From NCBI GenBank assembly GCA_048013815.1, contig CM106585.1, positions 18,662,001 to 18,726,000 on the forward strand: DNA of 64,000 bases, in the 5' to 3' direction. Source of the stretch: Setoptus koraiensis (taxonomy: Eukaryota; Arthropoda). Of this stretch, positions 51,344-61,382 are shown piece by piece. Within the stretch, counting starts at the first letter, position 1. Every line of letters starts with the position of its first letter. Both the position numbers and the translations under genes were made by a program. Under the pieces are notes generated by a model. That model was given only the letters and a program-made list of their open reading frames with translations, had not been told where the DNA came from and searched no databases.

Positions 51344-54212
51344 GCACAAAGACACACAAGCTCGGGATTAGCGCTGCCCAACGCTGCTCAAGTGTACAGG
51401 TGAACAAGGTGCTCGATGATAAATAGACACAAACGGGGCTGACATTGGACATTGCGCAACAAAGGCGCCAATGACACATGACAAGAGACAACGACGACAA
51501 CAGGTTGTCAGCTCTCGAGATTACTACTGCCATATTACTACCATCATGGTAGTACCATGTGTGCCTGTGCCGGCCAGTCAGCCGGGGGAGCCGCTTTGTT
51601 CGCGGCTGTGGCCTCTATAAATCACTCAATACTCACTCGACACACAATTTGTGTGCGCGACACAAAGGCCCGCGGAGGTGCCAAAAAGCTGAGCTGAGAT
51701 TTTTAGCGCTTCCAGTTGAGCTGTTGGCCGGCCGGCCGGCTGCTGTGTTGCAACTCGGTTGACATTGTCAACTTGACAACCGCCAGCCAGCCAGCCGCAC
51801 AGAGAGAGAGAGAGAGTCTTGGGCAACCAGAGTGTGACCTGGAGTATGATGGCGTCGTCATTTATCAAACGGCCAACACTGTTTGGCTAAGTTGCCTATG
51901 CTAACCATGTTAATAGCCCCCATGAAGAGTAATGAGCGAGCGAGCAACAACAATACCAACAACAACACCAACAACAACAACGACAACAGCAACAGCAGCA
52001 ACAACGTCAACGGATTACGCCCGTTGAGTGGCGCGTCGTCCACCTAACGGAACCCGACGCGAAGTCGGGCCGCTCGACAGCGCCAACCCATGCCGTTGCC
52101 AGCCCGCCGACTGCCCGCCGACTGCCGGCGATGTGTGTCGTCCGTCTGGCGCTCGCTGGCACAGGTGACCCAAGTCCGCAGAAGTGGGCATGGGTCAGCC
52201 GCCGCCCGGCACACACACACACACAAGGCCCTGTGTGGCTCGAGACCATGATTTATTAATTAGCCCAGATAATGATCTGTCTATATCTGACGACGACTGG
52301 CTTCACTTTACATTTCGCATGCTATGAGACTCATGAGTGCAAGTGTTTTGCGGGCTGTTGCCGATTAGTCGACAGCTCGGCACAGGCCCACATTTGCCGC
52401 CGCTGACGCTAACTGTTAGCGGCTAACTGTTAGCGGCTAACAACCAAAGCCAACAAAAACAAACAAACACGCCATTATACGTCTCGCGAGACTCGCTTTG
52501 TCCCGTTGGCCAGCGTCTAGCGAGTGCCAGTCAATTGCTTGGGCATGTCCGACGCCGCACGGCCAAACACTAACTGGCCATCAACGCAGAGCGGACCTTT
52601 AATAAGCGCACCAACGGACGCAGTATAACGGTATCGCTGTTAGTTATTGCGGCCATTTGACGGATCAATCAACAAGTGGCAAAGAGCGCACTCGAGGCTC
52701 ATGAAAATCCAATTTGTGTGTGTGTGTGTGATAAAATCATCATTGGCAACCTTTAATTCACACTCATCACTGTTTATCTCTCTCTCTCTCTCTCTGTCTT
52801 TCGCTGAGTTTATAACATTCACGAAATTGAGTCGTCGTTGGCGCCGATCGATGCAACCAGCGCCATGGCCGCCGATCCGGCGGTCTCAATTTCAATGGCT
52901 TCGAGCCATCGGCCGGCCGATGATTTGGCCGCCCGGCCGATGATTTGGCCGCCCGACTCGCAGTTGGCGACCGTTGCAACCGCTGACCGGCTTGACTCAG
53001 TCAAGTTGACTGAGCCCACTGAGCGGACCGGGCCGACTGAGCTCGCTGCTGGCCGGCAGTGACGATCAACGACGGGCCAAACAAACACTCTCAAGTGATA
53101 GTGGCAACAATACGGAACTGGAGAAATTATTGCCGCGCCGCTGACGACGCTGGCGAAACAATGAAGCAATTAATAATTGCCATTATTATTCGTGTCATTA
53201 TTCATGCAGACCAGCGATGAATGAATGATGGTTCATTACTCGTCGTCACTATCAATTAAATTCATTTGTCTCCTCTCTCTCTTCATGCTGTTGCGCGCTC
53301 ATCACTTGGCAATCATACAGAAAAATAGTCAATTGACGGTAGCAATTTGACGATGGCATGGGCTGGCGCTGGCTGCAATGGCTGAATAGTTTTCGCTCCG
53401 TCGGCTTGTCGAAGCCGAAACAACGACAACTAAGCACAGCCGAGCCACACCGATGGCCTTTGGCAGTCGGCTGCTGACGGCACCCCGTGCTCGCCAATGT
53501 CCAGTTGCTGCTGCTGCTGCTGATGTTGCTGTTGTTTGGCCGGCTCTCTGTCTAGCTGGCAATTGTCAGTCTATAATAGTGGTAGTAATAATAATAATAA
53601 TAATCATCATGATAATAAGATTGTACAATAGAGCAATTATTCATTATTCGACTCATTTTGGAATTACTCAATTGCCCAAGTTTGTTGTTTTTCTCTCTCT
53701 CTCTCTCTCTCGCACTGGCACTGGCTTAATGCTGACACTGTCAGCTCAAATAGACTTTTAGTCACGGTTCCTCTCCTATGGGCGCCATGAAATACAGTGC
53801 GGGCTCACAGCCAATGCCAATTTGCCCAATATCAACGTAAAGATCTTGTGTGATGTGGCAAATTGTGCAACAAGGGACTTAATTGAAATATTACAATCAT
53901 TCGGCCGCATCACGTATAATATCATCGCCTCCAATTGATCTATTCAAGTTCACAAGCCAGCCAGCATAAGCGATTGCCAGTGATTGAAAAGAAAAACACA
54001 CACACACTCACAAACGGGCTGGTATTATCTCACTTCCAGTGCCTTAAGCTAAAAATGGAATAATATCATCATCATGATAACAGTAGTTGAGATGGCCACA
54101 GGTGAGCTCAGTCAGTTTGTCGGCTCAGCTCGTTCACTCTCTCGCTTGTTCGAGCCTAATCACCACCGAGTGCCTAGCTGAGTGGCTGCAACACAAATTT
54201 GAATGCATGTTC

Positions 54213-54283
54213 TCATTATTACCATTATTATTATTACTATTACTATTGCTATTACCGTTATTACTATTATTATTATTATTATT
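54213..54283. repeat. ATT/ACT triplet microsatellite
   Basis: An imperfect run of ATT, ACT and ACC triplets, about 70 bp. Confidence 0.85.
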
Positions 54284-57200
54284 GGCAATTAGCATCAATA
54301 GATTGCTCTCTTACCACTGCCATTGCCATAACCTGCTATTACCTAAGCCACTAAAAAGCCCTAGTCATGAATGTGCCCAGCCCAGTCAACCCAATCAGAA
54401 CCTATCCACTTGTAACTAGATTGCTCTCTTTAGAATCGTGATCCCAACAGTCGGAGAGTGAACGAGATCGCTTCCTATTCCTCATTCATTACAATCTGGT
54501 TCGTCGTCGTCGATACTTGTTCATGGTCGCCACTACGCACGATGCACATGGCCACCACCGCTCGTTGTTGCTGGTTGCACTAACAGCGCTGACCTCATGG
54601 CAATTACCAATCGAGTCATTCTGTCCACTTTTTCTCTCTCTCTCTCTTTCTCTATCCACTTTCTCTAGTTGGCAATCAATTAACATTTCAATTAATTCAT
54701 TTCCATCACATTTCTGACGACAACAATGTCGCCTCTTGCAAATTGGCGAGTCGCGCGACAGATGCGATCGTGTTTGCGATAACGGCGTAATATTATACTG
54801 TTTTACGTATGCATAACCTGAGCATTACATAATGCATACGGTATAAATATACTATGTATACTGTATATTATGTAGTGCGCAAGCAACTGGCCCGGCCGGC
54901 GTTCGTGCTCACCTGGTGAGTGTCTCGAATCGTTCGAGACGAATGAGGGCTTGATATAATATTATTATTATAGCGATATTAGGCTTTATGCAAGTAATAT
55001 CGGTGATACTGGTGATAATATCAACAGTGTTCACCGACTTGATAATATCGACTTGATAGTAAATCAGGTTGATATTGAAACAGGCCCTTGTGATGCAACT
55101 CCTCGAGATGGCGCCACGGCTGCGTGCCTCCAACGAGCTCGTTCGTTTGTGTGTGTGAGCCTTCAATTGGCAACTGAACACATTGTATGCCTTTGCTTGT
55201 TGTGACCGTGCGCATGCGCCACGCAATTCAAATTGAATTCACCTCTGCTGCTGCTGCTTTCGTTTAACTGGAGAGCGAGCAAAGAAACGAACGCACAAGG
55301 CCTGAGCGTTGTTTGTGTGTGACAGACAGTAACTGGAAAAGGGCAACTGTCGCTGTGTGTATGTCGCGCGCGCGGTGCTGCTATCGTGAAATAAGTTGGC
55401 TCATTTCGGTTTTGGCGTCCGTTGCGTTACTATCAGCTCATCAAAGTCACACACTCACTCACTTGCCAGTACAGTGCTCGTGCATCTATCTCGCGGTCTG
55501 TCTATATGAGCTTACGTGTATGTCCAGTAGGTGTGCTAGTGCAACCGACAAAGTGTACACCAGTGTGAAAAATAAACATTGTTCCATTAGTGAAAGCTAG
55601 CCAACAAAGAAACAAAGCAAGAAAATACAGCCCGTCGCATTCGATTGTCGCCGGTCGAATATTTTGTGTCATTGTTCACGCGCACGTCTCTCCTCGTCCA
55701 GTTCACATCCGCTTCCCGGCGCGTCGGCCTCACAATTCGCACAATTCGCACAATTAACACAATTGAGGAGCGAATCATCGCGGCGACAATTATTTTATTC
55801 ATTATCACTAATTAGTATCGCCGATTATCATTATTATTTTAGCATTGGCATTGATGCCGCAACAACAGCCAGTATTTTTATTGCACCATTATTATAATTA
55901 GTATTATTGTCATCGCTATCGCCGCGCGACGCACTCAACAAGCTACAGCGAGACACAGCAAACGATATTCGGCCAACGAGACGCAGAGATACAGTCGGCG
56001 AGAGCGAAACCGGCGCCCCGTGAGAACGGACCACAATTAGAGACAATTTATCAATCAGTGTGCAGGATCAACGCAACGTCAACTCATGCCAATGGTGCCA
56101 CTGACAACAACAGCACGACGAGCAAACAACCGGCGAGCAAACAACCGGCGAGCAAACAACGATTTTTAATAATAGTGGATGGGCAAATAGGCAGATATTA
56201 ATTCAAGCTCACACTCGCTGGCAAGCCAACAGTCGGCCAAATAGTCGTTGATCGGGGCAGCATCGCTTGGCATCGGATTGCACCAAACGCACACACACAG
56301 CTAGCCAGAGATATCTTTCCGCAGCCAGATAATAGTAATAATAACTCGCATATAGCATACACGATACTTTCGGCCACTATACTCTACTACACCATTTACA
56401 AGCAGCGATAATCATAATATTGTTGTTGTTGTTGTTGTTATTACAATTAAACTACCACGCTAACAATAATATCACCGCGGGGCTTATCAGCTCATCATCG
56501 TCGACGCGCCTGCAACCATTGTCACATAGCAGCAGCAGCAGCATTGTCACACTAGCGACAGGATACTGCCACATTGGAGAGACATGGAGAAATGGTCTAA
56601 ATTAAACGATTCATGATAACGCCAGCCAATAGCTGACACACACACACACACACACATTTATATACAAGTATATATCGCCATTGCTCTATTATTGTTGTAT
56701 TAGGACTATTATTGTTATTTGTAAGACTCATTAACAGCATCACATCAACACTTATACCAACCAACGCCAATGCATCACCGAACAGCATCTATATCAAAAT
56801 AACAACAGCCATTAATACACCCGTCATCTATCACTACAATTGTCGTCTAGCCAGCCAAGCTAGCTTGCCCTGCTGTCATAAGTCATCCTACTGTTACTGT
56901 GCCCATGTCTTCAATTTTCGCTAGTGGTGCGCCCATTATTATCGTCACACATACACCAGCTATATAGTTATAGTTTATATACAAACTATGCAATTTGACA
57001 AACTCATCACGAATATCATTTTTCTCTCAACTCACCACGCTCATACTCGTCGTCTCAATCATCATTGGAGCCTCTCAAGCTAGACAACCTTGTCGAGATA
57101 TTCCGAAGCATTGAGGCCAATTCCTTCAGCTTCCTATTTGCCATTATCATAAATTTTTGCACTTGTCCGCATATATACCCACCCAGACATACAGCTCATC

Positions 57201-57663
57201 ATTTGAAAGATTTAAGACGAACTAAAACAAGACAATTCAACTATCGCAAAGTATACGCACAAATGTATACACAGTTAGCAAGTTCATCATGAAACTTAAC
57301 ATCGTCGTCGTCTGCACACCAACAATCATGAGATGATGAACAACAATTCAAAAGAAAAGTGTAACTAACTGACTTTCTCAAAACTAATATCTTATATCAT
57401 TTAGCCTATGTGGAAATATGCTATTGTCGCGTCTAGTTGAATGAATAGACCACCACTCAGATATACAACTAAAACACATATCTATTGCCTTGTACAAACA
57501 TAGTTTAAGGAAGAACACAGATATAAATAGATAATCAAGAATAATAGCAACAACAGCAGTAATAACAATAATAATAATAGTGATAGTTAATCGCCAACAA
57601 CAATCATAACAATAACAATTGAGGAAGAAAGTCTACACGAAAGAAGGGAGAGACATAGATACT

Positions 57664-60600
57664 ATGATTGTTGATAATCTTGCGCTGCACATAAAAGCGC
57701 TTCCTATGAGTGATCCTAAAACACAACACCACCACCACCACCACCAACAACAACATCACTACAGCACCTACAATGAAACCTCTGTAACATCATCATCCAG
57801 GATATATCGAACAGCTGTTGGCGCTGATAAAAGTCAGAGTGTTCGAAGTTGCCGTTGTTGTTGTTCTCCTTTCTATCCTCCTTGTATTATTAGTCTTTCT
57901 GATGTAGTAACTACCACCGCCGCAACCACTACTAGCAACGATAAGCGAAAGCCAACTACAACAACCAATTGCAATGCGCTGCAACTACCTACCGCAGTAA
58001 CCTCACATATGGCTGTCACCAATGAAACCGACCATCATCAACGAACGATACTGTCCCCTTGTTGTCTTGTTAGTAAGACCACTTGGCCAACTGATAATAA
58101 TAATGATCAACATGATGACGACGATATTAGCAAGCCCGATTCCTATGCCGTTTTATGCTCTAGATGTAATCGAGAACAACAACATAAAACAACAACAACA
58201 ACATCAACCAACGATATCACTCTCATGATCTCATCGATACCTCCAAAAGAAAGAAAAACCCAATCAAGATTGGCACCACCTATGGGTAATGGAAAAAAAA
58301 TTCTCCTTACGCCACACTTATTATTAATATTAGTGATAAACTTGATAGCTTTACACCATAGACGCCAATCGTCCAGCACCATGAAGAAAACTCTGTTGGA
58401 TTGCTTCAGGTCGAGAAATAACAACAAGCACCAGCTGAATCAATCTATCAAGAATAAGGAGCCAAACTGCACAGTTAGAGCACCACAATCAGTGTTTTGT
58501 TTGTCCCTGCTCCTACTTATATCGTTATCAGCAAGCAATCTTAGTGTCAGTTCGCCTAATATATTACTAGTTCAAGCTTTAACAACATCGAATGTGCAAG
58601 TATTCAATGGGAATGACACTTCTTCAAACCATTTCAAACTTATAGAGCGAGATGGAGATTCATTGCTCGTTGGTGCAAGGTGAGTTTACAGCTGACGTTC
58701 ATTCCAGTGAAGAGAGAAAAAAAGCCATGTCTTTTCACTTTGTATCCCACTTCTTTTGTCAATCAATTAGATTGAGATGTTGTTTGTCAATATGTTCAGT
58801 TTTAGTTAGATCACCAACTTCTGTCTTGTTTCATTTTATTTTGCATTTTATGCACTTTTTTTTATCACTCACTACACAAACCACTATTTATCTATTCATC
58901 TCTATATCTGTACAACTATTTAGCCAACTACCCATCTATCCATCAAAACATCCATCCATCTACCCATCAATCCATCTATCTAACAATGCCTCTATGTATG
59001 ATCACATTATCGCCGACCATAACGATGAGCTGCTATTCATCCAAACGATCTCATACCATTATGGTCATGTTGATTTGCTTGTCCATCAGCATCAGGCGAT
59101 CTGTCAGACAAGTATTTTGTTGACGGAGACGAGTATGCCGAGTTGGCCGTTGTGTCCAATTGCATCTGCCCAGATGGTGCATTAAATGCATCTCTCTTGC
59201 CATCTAAATGCCTCATATACTGATTATTAGTAGCTGATGGTAGTGGTGGCTTGGTCTCGAGCGCTTTATCTATCTGCAATGACGATTTGGCCAGTCTTTG
59301 CCTAATTGTACTGTATTCTATTCGCTGTCTGTTGTCCTGTCTATGTAAATTGTCTGCTATATCTGCCAGTTTATTTCGATCGTCAAATTTACCAACATTG
59401 TACGACGGACTAGACGGTAGAGATGAGCCATCAATGGATGTTTCATTATCATGTATACATGTTGTCCTCATTAGATTGAAATAGAATTTCGCCACTACAT
59501 CGGCCAATGGCGTATGTGCCCGTTTTAGGCAAACGAGAAAATTTTCATCACATAAACAGTGGGAGCGCGTATAGAAGGACCAATTGAATAATCCATATCC
59601 TCTGCTAAATGCATTCAAGCGTATCGGACAAAAATCATGCGCCCTGCAACATATATCTAAATCACTTTCAATGCCCAGATCATTGTAGCTAGTCGCTCTA
59701 TCTCCCATTCCACACCAATTAGTACCAGGAAGAATACCACGCCAAATTGCCAGCAGATCTTTTGTGTCGTAATAAGATATTTCATTTAAAGCTTCCTTGA
59801 TTGTACCTTTTGATGTATTGATTGGAGCTGGCGATTGCGTGTTGATTTGCTGTTGCTGTTGTGGACTGTTCATTAGCGAGCCTAATGTTCTCGCAGATGA
59901 TGACCTTGCTAAATTGTTAATTGTAGACAATTCATTCGCAATATGATTGGCCATAACTTGCTGATACGGCGACTGTTGTTGGTCATTAATGGGCTGAGTG
60001 AGAACAAGTTTAGATGGTGGCGGCCTCTCTATGATAAGCGCTGTCCTCTGGGGTGTTGGTCCACTACCACCACCCATTGGTGTCATTGTTAGTGGCTGTT
60101 GTTGTGGATGAGCAGCATTGTTTATACGACGCTGTCTTGCTATGTTGGTGCACGACTCAATCAAATTCATCATTTCTTTGAATCCAATATCGCTGGTTGA
60201 CATATCATACTTAGCCTCAAAAAGTGCCACATCCGAGGAATGTCTCTCTAAATCAACAAGGTGACAATTTAGTAGGCGTCTTTGTTCTTCATTGGTGTAT
60301 ACAATTGAGGCAAACGTTTTGTTATTACGAAAGAATTGCATCACTGTCTTGTTGTTCACATCGGCCGCCACCGCCTTGCCATGACCTAAAAATCCTGTCA
60401 CCAATTTTGATTGGTCTGGCGAAAACACTTGCCTATCGGTCAGAGGCAATAACAATCTCCGAATGAGTGTATCAAACTCTTCATGGTGCGCTTTTAAAGC
60501 ATCATTTAATTTTTGTTGTAGTTGAAGCGATGCTGCTACTGTCTCGGCGCTATCATTGAGATTTATGTTGAAATTAAAGAAATTTTCATCGTGATGATCA

Positions 60601-61382
60601 TTTAATTGTGCGTTTGGTGGTATTGCTGCGAACAAAGGATTCGGGCCCAAAATTAATTTTTGTGGCGGTTGAGGCAGCACGCCAATCTTCGTTCTAATAG
60701 TGGAATCAGTAAGATTTTCTATGGGCGCGAAGAAAGACGACGAAGAGTCTGGTCTGGTGGCCGTTTTGGCTGGCGCAATGATTGCGCTTAATTTAGCTAG
60801 AGCGATGTTGTCACTGTTATGTAATAAAGCCACAAATAGTATCATGACAGTTAGCACCAATAATAGTGGCGCCATTAAACCATTGTTGACATACATGCGT
60901 AATTATTGTTGTTTTGGTCTTGACTGGCCTTATGTTGTTTTTATTGGTTTGCGCATTAAAATGATACACTTGAATTGTAATTTTAAAATATACAAAGTCT
61001 CAAAACAAAGAGAAACAACAATAGTTGGACGACATGAAACGACGCCGCTATAGAGGAAATGGTGCAAATTAATTCAACTGCACGTTTATTGCACCTGAAC
61101 TTTTCTTTTCCTTTCTATTCACTATTCGATTCCATTCTCGAATGAATGGCAGCAAAAAAATGTTATGAATTAATGATGAAACTAGAATACGCAATTTATG
61201 TCCCTGCGAAATAGTACTAACTCTCTCTTCTTCTTTTTTCATCTTCCATTTATCACATCAACCATGATGCCCGCCCGATGTCACCCCTACAACAAACATC
61301 ATACTGTGACTATAACACATCAAACGATATTAACAGAAACATTATCTACAACATCAGTCTATCGACGCTAACAGAGAACAGG
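57664..61382 (+). CDS. Semaphorin (class 1-like), first two coding exons; runs off right edge
   Basis: Exon 1 (57664-58679) ends with a signal-like segment and the start of a sema domain: VFNGNDTSSNHFKLIERDGDSLLVGA, donor GTGAGT. Exon 2 (61337-61382) continues in phase as RNIIYNISLSTLTENR, donor GTAAGT, matching the first blades of transmembrane class 1 semaphorins (HFKLL...LVGARNAIYNISL). Semaphorins are axon-guidance ligands acting on plexins. The start is uncertain. The first ATG in the frame is 57664, giving an N-terminal extension of about 240 residues rich in His, Thr, Asn and Gln. Later in-frame ATGs are at 57706, 58009, 58225, 58282 and 58381. Two hydrophobic segments occur, KKILLTPHLLLILVINLIAL (58294-58353) and FCLSLLLLISLSASNLSV (about 58495-58548); the second is nearest the sema domain and is the more likely signal peptide. 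Remaining exons are outside the window. Confidence 0.85.
59037..60896 (-). CDS. Secreted group III (bee-venom type) phospholipase A2, nested in the semaphorin intron
   Basis: 619 residues, one exon, on the strand opposite the semaphorin. The N-terminus GLMAPLLLVLTVMILFVALL is a signal peptide or anchor. The catalytic domain is at about 380-490: the calcium loop GILPGTNWCGMGDRA, the active site DICCRAHDFCP with the His-Asp pair, then SHCLCDENFLVCLKRA and FYFNLMRTTC, all typical of group III PLA2 (bee venom WCGHGN, CCRTHDMCP). These enzymes release the sn-2 fatty acid of phospholipids with calcium. The 380-residue N-terminal region has a conserved-looking core (TLIRRLLLPLTDRQVFSPDQSKLVTGFLGHGKAV, and EQRRLLNCHLVDLERHSSDVALFEAKYDM) followed by Gln/Pro-rich sequence. 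The C-terminal 130 residues are polar and low complexity. The symbol is left blank because the ortholog is unclear. Confidence 0.92.
   Translation of the reverse strand: MYVNNGLMAPLLLVLTVMILFVALLHNSDNIALAKLSAIIAPAKTATRPDSSSSFFAPIENLTDSTIRTKIGVLPQPPQKLILGPNPLFAAIPPNAQLNDHHDENFFNFNINLNDSAETVAASLQLQQKLNDALKAHHEEFDTLIRRLLLPLTDRQVFSPDQSKLVTGFLGHGKAVAADVNNKTVMQFFRNNKTFASIVYTNEEQRRLLNCHLVDLERHSSDVALFEAKYDMSTSDIGFKEMMNLIESCTNIARQRRINNAAHPQQQPLTMTPMGGGSGPTPQRTALIIERPPPSKLVLTQPINDQQQSPYQQVMANHIANELSTINNLARSSSARTLGSLMNSPQQQQQINTQSPAPINTSKGTIKEALNEISYYDTKDLLAIWRGILPGTNWCGMGDRATSYNDLGIESDLDICCRAHDFCPIRLNAFSRGYGLFNWSFYTRSHCLCDENFLVCLKRAHTPLADVVAKFYFNLMRTTCIHDNETSIDGSSLPSSPSYNVGKFDDRNKLADIADNLHRQDNRQRIEYSTIRQRLAKSSLQIDKALETKPPLPSATNNQYMRHLDGKRDAFNAPSGQMQLDTTANSAYSSPSTKYLSDRSPDADGQANQHDHNGMRSFG

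Larger units (their letters stand above)
43746..57663. other. 14-kb gene-free, repeat-rich region before the semaphorin
   Basis: No protein gene, tRNA or rRNA was recognised. From left to right it holds: a GA run near 44330, TG repeat at about 45139-45160, TTG run at 45588-45603, GA repeat at about 46622-46646, a 26-bp direct repeat (about 47983-48034), two 15-bp units near 48225-48252, perfect hairpins at 48780-48821 and 49249-49300, CG-rich words from 47.8 to 53 kb, a 20-bp palindrome at 50250-50269, a 16-bp minisatellite at 50728-50820, CA repeat at 51289-51341, CT repeats near 52775-52800 and 53693-53711, ATT repeat at 54213-54283 and a 16-bp triplicate at about 56117-56161. It may hold regulatory DNA or untranslated exons of the semaphorin. 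Open frames in it (for example 50157-50564 and 50434-51033) reflect GC-rich repeats. Confidence 0.5.
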
